Of a stretch of 52,048 bases of DNA, positions 25,444 to 34,577 are shown piece after piece. The stretch comes from JAAZIN01 sp964464625 (GTDB lineage: Bacteria; Bacillota; Dethiobacteria; DTU022). The notes beneath the pieces were generated by a model. The model was given only the letters and a program-made list of their open reading frames with translations. It was not told where the DNA came from and did not search any database. How positions within the stretch are numbered: the first letter of the stretch is position 1; the number at the start of each line of letters is the position of its first letter. The translations under genes and the position numbers were made by a program. The DNA is taken from positions 1 to 52,048 of the forward strand of contig CAYXKD010000009.1 of assembly GCA_964464625.1 (NCBI GenBank), in the 5' to 3' direction.

Positions 25444-26766
25444 CTAGGCTCCTACTGTTTTCTGCTCATAAGTGGTTACTTCTTTCTCGGGGTAACGGGA
25501 GAAAATGATCACCCCGATAACAATGAAAAGGGCGGCTACAGGGCCGGTTAACTGAATGCCCAGCGGTTGTGCTACGCTTCCGCCGAAGAAATGTAAAAGG
25601 CCCGTGGTAATCACTGTGGACAGACCCAGCGCCAGTTTCAGGATGAAGCCCTGCGCGCCGAAATACATGGCTTCGCGGCGCTGCCCCGAGAGCTTCTCTT
25701 CCAGATCGGAGACAGCGGCGACAATGGCATCGGGGACCACAAAAATGGATGAAACGGGGATTCCCATGAGCCCCATCAGGATATAGGCGAAGATCTGCGG
25801 ATTCAGTCCGAAGGGGGCCTGTCCCAGGAAATAGATTCCCGGCAGCAGGATGGCGAAAAGAATCAACGAGAAAAGCATCACTGCTTTCAGGCCGTATTTC
25901 TTAGAGAAGATATTTACCAGCGGGAAGCAGAGCAGGGCAATACCCATGGCCAGACCAAAGTAAATGGCCACAGCACCTTCATCCTCCCCCAGCAGAACGG
26001 TGACATAGGGAGCTATATTCAGGGTAATGATGTTGAAACCGAGCCAGAAGGTAACATTACCGGCAAGGTAGATTAAGAAGGGGCGATTCTGGAATGTGGT
26101 TTTTAATGCATCCATCAGCCCCAATGTGGCCGGTTCCGATTGGGCATAATCTTTTTCACGGATAAAGAGGGGAATATAGAGCATTACCAGGCCGGCTCCC
26201 CCCATGATCCAGAGCATACTGTAAACACCGACCGAATCAATGAGGATGCCCCCCACGACAAGGGCAACAGCTACGCCGATAATGCTGAAAACAGCTTTCC
26301 AGGTGGCCAGATCGACGCGGTCTTTGTTTGTCCTGGCTATTTCAGGCAGCAGTGCCAGGTAAGGGCAAACATAAACGGTGAATAAGGCAAAATAAAGGCC
26401 CAGCATGATGGCCAGGTAGACACTGTTAAGCAGAGAATCGCCGGCTACAGGGGGATAGAAGAGGGCGATAAAGACCGCAACGTAGAGAAAACCGCTGTAG
26501 AGCATAAAGGGGATGCGGCGGCCCAGGCGCCCGCCGTGGTTGTCGGACCAGCGAGCGATAAGCGGGTCGGCGACAGCATCGACAACGCGGCCTATAAACA
26601 TGACAACACCAAAAACCAGGGGGGCGATGAGAGGCTCCTCCCCCCTTATGGGTTTGATGAGATAGTAATGCATCAAAAAGCTGATCATGACCCGGTCGAT
26701 GAGGCTAAACCCTCCGGCCCCGATACCGTAAGCTAGCTTGCCCCAACCGGGCAATTTTTTAATCAT
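25444..26766 (-). CDS. GPH-family (glycoside-pentoside-hexuronide) cation symporter, MFS
   Basis: A protein of 440 residues from ATG 26766 (AAAGGGG upstream; TTG 26787 is an alternative). About 12 transmembrane segments. The signature DAVADPLIARWSDNHGGRLG followed by RRIPFML is the loop 2-3 motif of the GPH/MelB-type MFS_2 family, with the cation-site Asp residues in the first part. It would import a sugar, glycoside or similar solute with Na+ or H+. It lies 92 bases downstream of a glycosidase-like gene in the same orientation, suggesting a shared substrate. Confidence 0.87.
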   Translation of the reverse strand: MIKKLPGWGKLAYGIGAGGFSLIDRVMISFLMHYYLIKPIRGEEPLIAPLVFGVVMFIGRVVDAVADPLIARWSDNHGGRLGRRIPFMLYSGFLYVAVFIALFYPPVAGDSLLNSVYLAIMLGLYFALFTVYVCPYLALLPEIARTNKDRVDLATWKAVFSIIGVAVALVVGGILIDSVGVYSMLWIMGGAGLVMLYIPLFIREKDYAQSEPATLGLMDALKTTFQNRPFLIYLAGNVTFWLGFNIITLNIAPYVTVLLGEDEGAVAIYFGLAMGIALLCFPLVNIFSKKYGLKAVMLFSLILFAILLPGIYFLGQAPFGLNPQIFAYILMGLMGIPVSSIFVVPDAIVAAVSDLEEKLSGQRREAMYFGAQGFILKLALGLSTVITTGLLHFFGGSVAQPLGIQLTGPVAALFIVIGVIIFSRYPEKEVTTYEQKTVGA

Positions 26767-26858
26767 CTCCTGTATCCCCTTTCCCAAAATTGAATAAACT
26801 TAAGCTCTCTTTTCGTGAAAAGGCTTGTTTTTCCTTTTTTAATTTAATTATTCCACAA

Positions 26859-28784
26859 TCAGGGTGCCAGCCGCCCGGCGGCATCGTCCAAATTGCCACC
26901 TGTTGTTTTGCCTTTGTTCCACCAAAGGGCATGAGCCAGAAAACCAGCAGCCGAGGCGAAAGCTGCTCCGGTAGCGGCCTTTCCCGTTTCCGGGTCAACT
27001 GTCTCGCAGCAGAAACCGTTGTCCATGGGGGCGCGGAGCAGGAAATCGGCTCCCCCCATGTTGAGAGCGAGAATGTCGTTGCAGGCGGCTAAAGGCCAGG
27101 GTCCCGGAGCATGGAGCGAACCGGCTTCGGCAAAGGGGCTGTCCCCATGAAAGTGAGGGTTGTTGGGGGAACGGATCCAGGCTGCGGTGTTCCGGAAAAC
27201 TACGTCACCGGGGGAACAGAAACCGTAAAAAGCAAGCAGCTGCAGGCTACCCGGCGGATTGTCATAGAGCTGGAAGCGCCCTTTACCATCCACTGCCCAG
27301 GCGAACATGATCCCTCCGGGCCCTTTGACAGTTCCGTGCCGGTAGATCTCCTGCTGCAGTGCAGCAGCTAACCTGGCAAAATCTGCTCCATCCTGCCAGC
27401 GCCCCTCTGACTGCAGTTTTCCCAGGTAGATGAAGGCGCAGTGGAGCAGGGCGTTGTCATATATAAGAAAGGGAAAGAGCACCGGATCATCCGAAGGATC
27501 GAGAAAGGTGCGGTACAGCCCGCTCTCGGGATCAAAGTGTTCCAGCGCTTTTTCAGCAAGCAACTTCAGTCCCCGGTAGATTATTTTTTCACCAAGCAGG
27601 GAAAGATCGCCTGTAACGCTTTCATAGCGCTTCAGGGCCAGGAAATGGGCAGCCAGCTGGTCCATCTCGAAACCGGGGTAGAGCAGGGTGCCGTTAATAT
27701 AGTGGGCATGCTCGCCAGCGCGGTCCAGGTGGCGGTGAAATATGGTCAGCAGGAGTTCACGTGAGGTGCTCCTGTCAGCCAGCAGCAGCCCGGGGAAGCT
27801 CCACAGGAGCGTATCGCGGCTCCAGTAGGCGGCGCTGACGTAGTAACGGGGGCTACGCGAAGTAACCGCCACAAGGGAGTCATCGTCCAGGGCGCGGCCC
27901 AGGGCATAATAGTAGTTAAAAAAGAGGTTGCGGTTCAGGACTGCTGCTGTGGCACCATCTGTCAGATCGATCCGCCGCTCTGCCAGGTGGCGTTCTGTCT
28001 CCAGGGCCAGCGCTGCGGAGCCGCGCCGTTTTAAATCCATGGCGGTGGTTCCGGCGCCATCGCCTTCGAGGTTGACAGCTGCGTAGAGGGTGAGGGCGCA
28101 ACTGCTTCCGGGAGCTATTTCCAGCCTGATTTTTCCGCTATAAAAAGCAGGTTTCCCGGGAGCGTTTTTAAATTTCCAGGTGGGGTGTTTCTCTTTTTCA
28201 TGTTCTGTGGTGAGAGCCAGCGCCAGTGCGGTCAGGGGGAGGCCGCTTCGCGCCTCCAGAAGGAGACTGCCCGTCCAGCCGCTATATTGGACAGCCCGTT
28301 CGCCTGTTACCGGCCTGCTGTTGAAGATGAGGTGATTGAATTCGTTCCAGCAGCCGTGCCAGCCCATTTCAATTTTCAAAGGTGCGGCTGAAAGGCTGGT
28401 TAGCCGCAGCCGGTAGCAGCAGCCGCGTTGTCCCGGCGGGGCAAAGATATCGCCTTCAATAGCATAGCAGCCGGCAGCGTGCATTTCGAAGCTGGGAATC
28501 CAGTCATGGCGGTAGCTCCAGGAGAGGTTTTCCCGGCAGAGAGCTTCTTCACCGTTAACTGAGACAAAGGGAGCCAGCAGCGGGCGATTTGCAGCGCCCT
28601 TGAATTCGAGCAGGCCCCGGGCGCCCATATGTATCACATTGATGGATCTGATTTCGCCACCGGTCCCGATATCGGGCAGGGAAAGATACTCATTGCCGGT
28701 GAGATAAAGGGTCTCTGTCGGGGCAAGTTTGGGTGAGGGGGTCATCAAGGCGCCGATCTTTTCTGCGGTGAACTGTTCAGCCAT
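26859..28784 (-). CDS. Six-hairpin glycosidase-like protein (distantly GH125/debranching-like)
   Basis: A protein of 641 residues with AGGAGGAG seven bases before the ATG. The N-terminal half (about 1-270) looks like a beta-rich supersandwich domain. The C-terminal half (about 290-630) is helical, with repeated aromatic and acidic patches such as VSAAYWSRDTLLWSFPGL, YPGFEMDQLAAHFLALKRY and LYDNPPGSLQLLAFYGF, as in (alpha/alpha)6 glycosidases. The end, MDNGFCCETVDPETGKA then GAAFASAAGFLAHALWW, recalls GH125 and related families. No signal peptide is seen, so it is cytoplasmic. The substrate is unknown. It pairs with the downstream GPH symporter. Confidence 0.7.
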   Translation of the reverse strand: MAEQFTAEKIGALMTPSPKLAPTETLYLTGNEYLSLPDIGTGGEIRSINVIHMGARGLLEFKGAANRPLLAPFVSVNGEEALCRENLSWSYRHDWIPSFEMHAAGCYAIEGDIFAPPGQRGCCYRLRLTSLSAAPLKIEMGWHGCWNEFNHLIFNSRPVTGERAVQYSGWTGSLLLEARSGLPLTALALALTTEHEKEKHPTWKFKNAPGKPAFYSGKIRLEIAPGSSCALTLYAAVNLEGDGAGTTAMDLKRRGSAALALETERHLAERRIDLTDGATAAVLNRNLFFNYYYALGRALDDDSLVAVTSRSPRYYVSAAYWSRDTLLWSFPGLLLADRSTSRELLLTIFHRHLDRAGEHAHYINGTLLYPGFEMDQLAAHFLALKRYESVTGDLSLLGEKIIYRGLKLLAEKALEHFDPESGLYRTFLDPSDDPVLFPFLIYDNALLHCAFIYLGKLQSEGRWQDGADFARLAAALQQEIYRHGTVKGPGGIMFAWAVDGKGRFQLYDNPPGSLQLLAFYGFCSPGDVVFRNTAAWIRSPNNPHFHGDSPFAEAGSLHAPGPWPLAACNDILALNMGGADFLLRAPMDNGFCCETVDPETGKAATGAAFASAAGFLAHALWWNKGKTTGGNLDDAAGRLAP

Positions 28785-28834
28785 TTTTATCTCCTCCTGT
28801 TGGCGGCGGGCAATGCCGCCAGAAGGACCATAGA

Positions 28835-28860
28835 ATCAGGTCTTGAAAAGTTACTTTTTA
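28835..28860 (+). repeat. REP-like dispersed repeat, copy 3 (truncated head)
   Basis: ATCAGGTCTTGAAAAGTTAC followed by TTTTTA. It lies between the glycosidase start and the penicillin-binding protein end, 19 bases before copy 4. A small perfect hairpin TGGCGGC-GGGCAAT-GCCGCCA lies just before it (28801-28821). Confidence 0.8.
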
Positions 28861-28879
28861 CGCTCATCAATACAGAAAA

Positions 28880-28903
28880 GGGGGTCAGGTCTTGAAAAGC
28901 TAA
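28880..28903 (+). repeat. REP-like dispersed repeat, copy 4
   Basis: GGGGGTCAGGTCTTGAAAAG followed by CTAA, truncated at its 3' end relative to other copies. It lies 10 bases from the stop codon of the penicillin-binding protein gene. Confidence 0.85.
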
Positions 28904-28913
28904 GGTGAAACCC

Positions 28914-31900
28914 TCAGTGCATCGCCTGCGCCAGGATGGTCAGGCGGGAGAAACAGGCTGCGAGAAAGCTGCGCAGGCCTCCGGTGATGTTCGAGGCATT
29001 TGTATCATCTTCGGGAGGTTCTTCTGGTGGCTCTTTCGCTTCAACCACAACCTTAACAGTATTACTGGGGCCCGATTCTTCTCCTGACTGGATTGCGGTG
29101 ACATGATACACATAGGTTCCTATACCCGGAATATCATCAATGTACTCGTAATTCCACTTGACACCTGCCTGAATGCTTAAAATTTCCTTGTTATCTCGAT
29201 ATATTTTATAGCTTTCCGTCCAGAGGCTCGCAGCCTGCCAGGTAAGTTTAACCCTGTAATGGCCTTCCTCGGTTTTATAAGGCTCCCCTGCTACCAGTTT
29301 CTTCGGAGCATCCGGTTTATGATCTGATTCCGGTACAGTAAGCCCCGCAGTTGCCGGTCCTGTTCGAAGGCCCTGTTCGCTTACAGCGTAAATCGTATAA
29401 ACATAGGTTGAACCTGCCTGCACATTTTTGTCCGTATAGCTTGTTCCTCCACTTCCAAGTGTGGCAATTAACTGTGCTTCGCCTCCGCTGCCGTTTGTTT
29501 CCTGGCGGTACAGCTCAAACTCATTGAGCATGCCGCCGCTGTAACTCCATGTCAGTTTGACCTCATCTTTCTTGATGAGTGCGGCAGTAAAGAAAGCAAA
29601 GACTCCTGAATGCTCCGTGTGCACATCGCAAATTTCTTCCGGCGGCGACTCGGCAGCATCAAGGGGCCCCCGCCCCGCTCCTGACCTCCACCCCCCGTCG
29701 GTGATAATATATTCCGGCCGGTTAAAATAGGGTGTCTCTACAACTTGTTCACTGGGGCAGAATTCTCCGGCCAGGAGTCCCGAAACCTGGCAAATAGGAA
29801 CCATAACATGCATGTCACAGGGCAGCTGGGGAGCATGATTCCTTAGGAAGTAGTCCGTTCTCACCGTTCCAGCAGCATGGCACTGATCGGTGGGCAGAAG
29901 TCCCGATTTTGAGCACACCTCCACCCGGACCACGCCTGGAGGCGGCGGGGGGAAGGTTTCCCTGGGCAGCGTCTCGAAGACCCCTTTGAAGACCTCCTTG
30001 ACGATCATGGTTCTTAAAACCCATCCTCTTGTGATGGCTCCCATATCTTTGATGTCATAACCCATCCAGAAGGAGGCAACGATATTGGGGGTGTATGCCA
30101 CAAGGTAGACATCCCTTTCATCATCAGCTGTTCCTGTTTTTGCAGCAAGGGGACGCCCCAGTCCCGATAAGCCTGTGGCTGTTGTGCCGATTACATCCTG
30201 AAGAATGCTGTTGGTGATGAAGGCTGCTTCAGGAGATAGAACCTGTATCGGACTGGCCTGGTTTTCATAGATCACTTTTCCGTAGCGATCTTCGATCCTC
30301 CGCACGGTATGTATCTTCATTTTGATTCCGTTGTTGGCAAAGACACCGAAAGCCTGGGTCATATCCAGTGCAGTTACTTCGCGGGATCCTATGGCCCAGC
30401 TCGGCACCGGAGTGTTTTCCAGGGGATTGTACGTGGAGATGCCCATCTGGTAAGCCTTTTCAGCGCCCTTTTGCAGTCCGATATAGTCTGTATATGTTTT
30501 GATAGCCGGGATATTGTATGAATTGGAGAGGGCCTGGCGTACGGAAACCATTCCGTAGAAAACACTGCCGAAATTTTCGGGGCGCCAGCCCTGTGGTCCG
30601 ATAAGCGGTGAATCATCCAGCGCTGATCCTGCGCCCAAAAGCCCCTCTTCAAAGGAGGGAGCATAGGCGATCACCGGTTTGATAGCTGATCCCGGCTGGC
30701 GAGCACTCAGGTAGCGCAGCAGTTCATTGCGGTTTTTTTTGTAATCACGGCCGCCGCCCAGTGCCAAAATTTCTCCGCTTTGCGGGTCAGCCAGCACCAG
30801 AGCAGATTGTGGCTGGGGAACCCCCATTTCCTCGTCAATGTAGGCGCCGGGATAGTCGGAGGGCAGCTGCCCGTTGTTGGCGTTGACATCCTCGCGGAGT
30901 CTAATCATATCTACATAGATCGTCCGAGGGTAAAGATCAGCCCGTTCAAGCACATTTTCTACATGTGACTGGTAATCTGTATTCAGCGTAGTGTAGACTT
31001 TAAATCCACCATTATAGATAGCCTCGTAGGCTTCTTCGACGGAACCGAATTCAGGCATATTCTTCAGAATGTCGACCAGTTCGTAGTGAACAACATAGTC
31101 GATGAAATAAGGGTGCGGGTAGGCGAGGGATACCGGTTCAGCGAAAATTAGCTCTGTTGCGAGGGCTTCCTCGTATTCAGTCTTGCTGATATAACCAAGC
31201 CGTTTCATATTGGCGAGCACCAGCTTCATCCGGTTGACAGCCCCTTCTGCATTGTCAAAGGGATTGTCGTATGCAGGCAGGCGCACCACCCCTGCCAGCA
31301 GAGCTGATTCGGCCAGGTTTAGATCACCCACGCTCTTGTCCAGATAGTAGCGTGCAGCCGCCTCTACTCCGTAGACAGCATGGCCGAAACAGATCCGGTT
31401 GAGATACATCTCCAGGATCTCCTGCTTGCTGTATATCCTCTCCAGCTTCAGGGCAAGCCACATCTCCTGCACCTTGCGTTTGATCCTTTTTTCCTTGCTC
31501 AGGATGGTGTTGGTGATTAACTGCTGGGTGATGGTGCTGGCGCCCTGTGAAAAACTGCGGTCACGAATATTGACCAGAATAGCCCGGCCAAACCCCATCA
31601 GGTCGACACCGCTGTGTTTTTGAAACCGCTCATCCTCTATGGCGATAAAGGCCTTTTGAAGCTGCTCCGGGATCTCGTCAATGGGTATGACTACCCGGTT
31701 TTCAGAGGCATGAAGCTGGGTGATTTCAACGTCTTCCCGGTCGATGATGTATGATGCCTCCACCGTCTCCAGTGCTGCCGGATCCAGGGGAGGTGCAGAA
31801 GCGGCATAGCTGATTAGTATACCGGCACCGATCATTCCTACAATAGCAATGATGATCAGGAGGGGCAGAAAAGTTACCTTGATTATTTTACGGTTAATCT

Positions 31901-31982
31901 TCAATTTAAACAGACGAATCTCCTTGCTTTTTTTAGCGGTGCTTTTCTGAAAATCTCCCAGCGGGACCTTTTTTTCAGCCAC
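28914..31982 (-). CDS. Class A penicillin-binding protein (PBP1A type) with fibronectin-like tail
   Basis: A protein of 1022 residues from GTG 31982, which has GGAGG ten bases upstream. A longer reading from ATG 32015 would start about 3 bases after the predicted transcription start. A basic cytoplasmic end and one transmembrane helix (about 38-60) come first. The GT51 transglycosylase domain (about 90-265) has AIEDERFQKHSG and QGASTITQQ. The transpeptidase domain (about 390-700) has the nucleophile in PGSAIKP, then SNSYN and KTGT. Two fibronectin type III-like domains (about 810-990) end the protein. It polymerises and cross-links peptidoglycan. Confidence 0.96.
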   Translation of the reverse strand: MAEKKVPLGDFQKSTAKKSKEIRLFKLKINRKIIKVTFLPLLIIIAIVGMIGAGILISYAASAPPLDPAALETVEASYIIDREDVEITQLHASENRVVIPIDEIPEQLQKAFIAIEDERFQKHSGVDLMGFGRAILVNIRDRSFSQGASTITQQLITNTILSKEKRIKRKVQEMWLALKLERIYSKQEILEMYLNRICFGHAVYGVEAAARYYLDKSVGDLNLAESALLAGVVRLPAYDNPFDNAEGAVNRMKLVLANMKRLGYISKTEYEEALATELIFAEPVSLAYPHPYFIDYVVHYELVDILKNMPEFGSVEEAYEAIYNGGFKVYTTLNTDYQSHVENVLERADLYPRTIYVDMIRLREDVNANNGQLPSDYPGAYIDEEMGVPQPQSALVLADPQSGEILALGGGRDYKKNRNELLRYLSARQPGSAIKPVIAYAPSFEEGLLGAGSALDDSPLIGPQGWRPENFGSVFYGMVSVRQALSNSYNIPAIKTYTDYIGLQKGAEKAYQMGISTYNPLENTPVPSWAIGSREVTALDMTQAFGVFANNGIKMKIHTVRRIEDRYGKVIYENQASPIQVLSPEAAFITNSILQDVIGTTATGLSGLGRPLAAKTGTADDERDVYLVAYTPNIVASFWMGYDIKDMGAITRGWVLRTMIVKEVFKGVFETLPRETFPPPPPGVVRVEVCSKSGLLPTDQCHAAGTVRTDYFLRNHAPQLPCDMHVMVPICQVSGLLAGEFCPSEQVVETPYFNRPEYIITDGGWRSGAGRGPLDAAESPPEEICDVHTEHSGVFAFFTAALIKKDEVKLTWSYSGGMLNEFELYRQETNGSGGEAQLIATLGSGGTSYTDKNVQAGSTYVYTIYAVSEQGLRTGPATAGLTVPESDHKPDAPKKLVAGEPYKTEEGHYRVKLTWQAASLWTESYKIYRDNKEILSIQAGVKWNYEYIDDIPGIGTYVYHVTAIQSGEESGPSNTVKVVVEAKEPPEEPPEDDTNASNITGGLRSFLAACFSRLTILAQAMH

Positions 31983-32024
31983 CTTTGGCGAGCCTCCTCT
32001 CACCCGGGAAGCCATAATAAGAAC

Positions 32025-32033
32025 ATTATAGCA
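32025..32033 (-). promoter_or_regulatory. Extended -10 promoter of the PBP gene
   Basis: On the minus strand TGCTATAAT, a perfect -10 (32030-32025) with TGn extension. A -35 (TTGGGA) lies 15 bases upstream, a poor match in spacing. Transcription would start near 32018. Confidence 0.55.
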
Positions 32034-32243
32034 CAATATTTTTGCTCCCAACATATATTTAACTTTATTTAACTTAAAAAGCATCCAGGTATTCAGGGAT
32101 CTAAAACAAATCCCACAGATGCATTATTATGTTAAATTACAGATAATTTATAATTTGTCTCCAAAATTATGGTAAAAAGGCTTGTTAATTTGATAATTTT
32201 AACCCAAAGGATACCCAAAATGGTTCTTATCAGGTAAAATGTT

Positions 32244-32249
32244 TATAAT
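32244..32249 (+). promoter_or_regulatory. Candidate -10 element for the acyl-CoA synthetase gene
   Basis: A perfect TATAAT in an AT-rich context, 58 bases before the start codon. No good -35 is seen at 16-18 bases (TGGTTC at 17). An activator could be needed. Confidence 0.35.
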
Positions 32250-32306
32250 ATTGGGCATCAGGCGGTTTTTATTCGATTCATGATTCATGATTAGGGAGGT
32301 AATAAA

Positions 32307-34475
32307 ATGACTGACCCATTGATGCAGGATTTGCGCCACAAGCTGCAAAAAGAGCTAAACCCACTGTTTTATCCTGCCTCTATCGCTATTGTAGGAGCCA
32401 GCCAGAATGTTGTTAAACCGAGCGGTATCCCGATGGCTCTGTTGACTCTTTTTGATTACTATGGCGAGATCTACCCGATAAATCCCAAGTATGACCAGCT
32501 GGGCGGGTGGAAGTGCTACCCCCGGGTGGCAGACGTACCCGGCCATGTAGATCTGGCGATCATCGCAGTGCCAGCTGAGGTTTCCATGGAGGCGCTGCGG
32601 CAATGCGCCGCCAAAGGGGTCAGGGTTGCCATTGTCTTCACTTCGGGTTTTGCCGAAGTCGATGATAGCGGCAGAAAAGTGCAGGAGGAGATGCGAAGTC
32701 TGGCTCTGGACTCGGGCATGCGTATTTTGGGGCCCAATTGCCTTGGTGTGCTGAACCTCTACAATGGCAGTGTGCCCAGTTTCATGTTTCATGAAAAACC
32801 TACGGGGCTGTATTACCCGGAAAAATTTTCTTATATCACCCAAAGCGGAGGCCTGGGAGCAATTATTTATCAGATGGTTGTGCTGCACTCCGTGGGTTTC
32901 AACTATTTTGTAAGCACCGGCAATGAAGCCGATATCGGTTTTGCCGAGGTTTTAAGTTATCTGGTAGGCCGGGAGGAAGTAGATCTCATCGGAGGCTATA
33001 TTGAGGGGCTGCAGCGGGATGGACGCCTCTTCATGGATGCCTGTCACAGGGCATTGCAGGGGCGCAAGATGATGACTTTTCAAAAAGTAGGCCGTACCGC
33101 CATTGGCGCCACAGCGGCGGCATCACATACCGGCGCCCTCGTAGGCGAAGATCGGGTTTACGACGGCGTGTTTAAACAGTTTGGAGCTGTCCGTGCCGAT
33201 GATGTGGAGCAGATGAATGCGCTCATCGCCTTGTATGCCGCCGGGCGTATGCCCCGCGGGAAAAAAATCGGTGTGATCACCATTTCCGGGGGAGGCGGAG
33301 TTGTGGTGGCTGATAAATGTCCACAATTCGGTCTGGAGGTAGTCCAGCTGACGGAGAAGACGCAAAACCGGCTGCGCGAGTTCTTCCCCTCGTACGGAGC
33401 TGTGGCCAATCCTGTGGACCTGACTTCGGCTATATTTGTGGATGAGGCTCTTTTCCAGCGGGCCATCCGCACGGTTATGGAGGATCCCCTTGTCGATGTG
33501 GGCGCCTTTTTCTACAATTTGCAGATGCCTGATGCAGATGCGGCGCAGAAAATCATAGATGTCTACTACTCTGTTGATAAGCCTCTGGTGGTCTTCACCT
33601 GGCCGACAGGACAGGATTTTGCCGTCGAATCCAGGGAGAAAATGATCGCAGCGGGAGTGCCGGTAATCGAACATGTCCCTAGCGGACTTTGGGCTATTTC
33701 CGAACTGGCCGGCTGGGCTAAAAAAGCGGAAAATGTTGCTTCATTCCCGGTGTACCAGCCCGGTGCTGAATATCAGCGTGCGCTGAAAACAATCGGGCAT
33801 TCCCAAAGCTGCAGCCTTACCGAGTCCCGCTCAAAGGAGCTGCTGAAAGCGTACGGAATCCCCATTACCAGGGAGACCCTGGTTCATTCCGCCTCGGAAG
33901 CTGCAGCGGCGGCCCAGGAGATAGGCTATCCTGTTGTTCTAAAGATCGAATCGCCGGATATACTCCACAAGACTGAGGCGGGTGGGGTGATTTTGGATCT
34001 TAAAGACGGGGGCTCTGTAGAGGAGGCTTATACTCTCATTATGGAGAGGGGGCGGAGCTACAATCCCGCTGCCCGCCTGGAGGGGGTCCTGGTCCAGGAG
34101 ATGCTTCCGCCGGGGCTGGAAATTATTTTGGGATTAAAAAAAGATCCCATTTTTGGTCCCACTATTCTCTTCGGCCTGGGTGGGATCTATGTTGAATTGC
34201 TCAAGGATGTGGCACTGCGGACCGCTCCTTTAAGAGAGGAAGATGCCCGGGAGATGCTTGAAGAGATCCAGGGGAAGGCTCTTCTCGACGGAGTGCGGGG
34301 ACAGCCCCCCCGGGACCGTCTGGCCCTGATTTCCATTATGATGCAGCTTTCCAGGATGGCGGTGGAGCTGGAGGATCATATTGCCGAGCTGGATATCAAC
34401 CCCCTAATTCTCTATCCCGAGGGAGAAGGTGCAGTCGCCGCAGACGCCCTTGTCGTCCTGGCAGATAAACTTTAG
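32307..34475 (+). CDS. ADP-forming acyl-CoA (acetate-CoA) ligase, fused alpha-beta subunits
   Basis: A protein of 722 residues preceded by GGGAGGTAATAAA. The CoA-binding Rossmann domain (about 15-130; PASIAIVGASQN and RILGPNCLGVLN) is followed by two succinyl-CoA-ligase-like domains (about 150-470). The phosphohistidine loop is AASHTGALVGEDR. The C-terminal ATP-grasp domain (about 490-720) has GYPVVLKIESPDILHKTEAG and LEDHIAELDINPL. It converts acyl-CoA, ADP and phosphate to acid, CoA and ATP. In anaerobes this conserves energy from fermentation of amino or organic acids. The acyl specificity is not evident. Confidence 0.92.
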   Translation: MTDPLMQDLRHKLQKELNPLFYPASIAIVGASQNVVKPSGIPMALLTLFDYYGEIYPINPKYDQLGGWKCYPRVADVPGHVDLAIIAVPAEVSMEALRQCAAKGVRVAIVFTSGFAEVDDSGRKVQEEMRSLALDSGMRILGPNCLGVLNLYNGSVPSFMFHEKPTGLYYPEKFSYITQSGGLGAIIYQMVVLHSVGFNYFVSTGNEADIGFAEVLSYLVGREEVDLIGGYIEGLQRDGRLFMDACHRALQGRKMMTFQKVGRTAIGATAAASHTGALVGEDRVYDGVFKQFGAVRADDVEQMNALIALYAAGRMPRGKKIGVITISGGGGVVVADKCPQFGLEVVQLTEKTQNRLREFFPSYGAVANPVDLTSAIFVDEALFQRAIRTVMEDPLVDVGAFFYNLQMPDADAAQKIIDVYYSVDKPLVVFTWPTGQDFAVESREKMIAAGVPVIEHVPSGLWAISELAGWAKKAENVASFPVYQPGAEYQRALKTIGHSQSCSLTESRSKELLKAYGIPITRETLVHSASEAAAAAQEIGYPVVLKIESPDILHKTEAGGVILDLKDGGSVEEAYTLIMERGRSYNPAARLEGVLVQEMLPPGLEIILGLKKDPIFGPTILFGLGGIYVELLKDVALRTAPLREEDAREMLEEIQGKALLDGVRGQPPRDRLALISIMMQLSRMAVELEDHIAELDINPLILYPEGEGAVAADALVVLADKL

Positions 34476-34487
34476 GTAAGCCTCAGT

Positions 34488-34516
34488 GGGGTCAGGTCTT
34501 GAATTATCACTTTTTG
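34488..34516 (+). repeat. REP-like repeat, copy 5, left end of the Y1 transposase unit
   Basis: GGGGTCAGGTCTTGAATTAT followed by CACTTTTTG, 12 bases after the acyl-CoA ligase stop. With copy 7 in inverted orientation it brackets the transposase gene. Confidence 0.9.
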
Positions 34517-34527
34517 GATACACAGAT

Positions 34528-34557
34528 GGCGGTTATGCCTTGAATTGTCACACTTTT
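34528..34557 (+). repeat. REP-like repeat, copy 6 (degenerate)
   Basis: GGCGGTTATGCCTTGAATTG followed by TCACACTTTT, a diverged tandem copy of copy 5, ending 20 bases before the transposase start. Confidence 0.65.
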
Positions 34558-34577
34558 CATGTTATTATGTATTTACC

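Larger units (their letters stand above)
31983..32306. other. Divergent AT-rich promoter region, 324 bp
   Basis: This interval is much more AT-rich than the rest of the window and separates the PBP gene (minus) from the acyl-CoA synthetase (plus). It carries an extended -10 promoter on the minus strand (32025-32033) and a TATAAT on the plus strand (32244-32249). No gene is seen in it. Confidence 0.7.
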
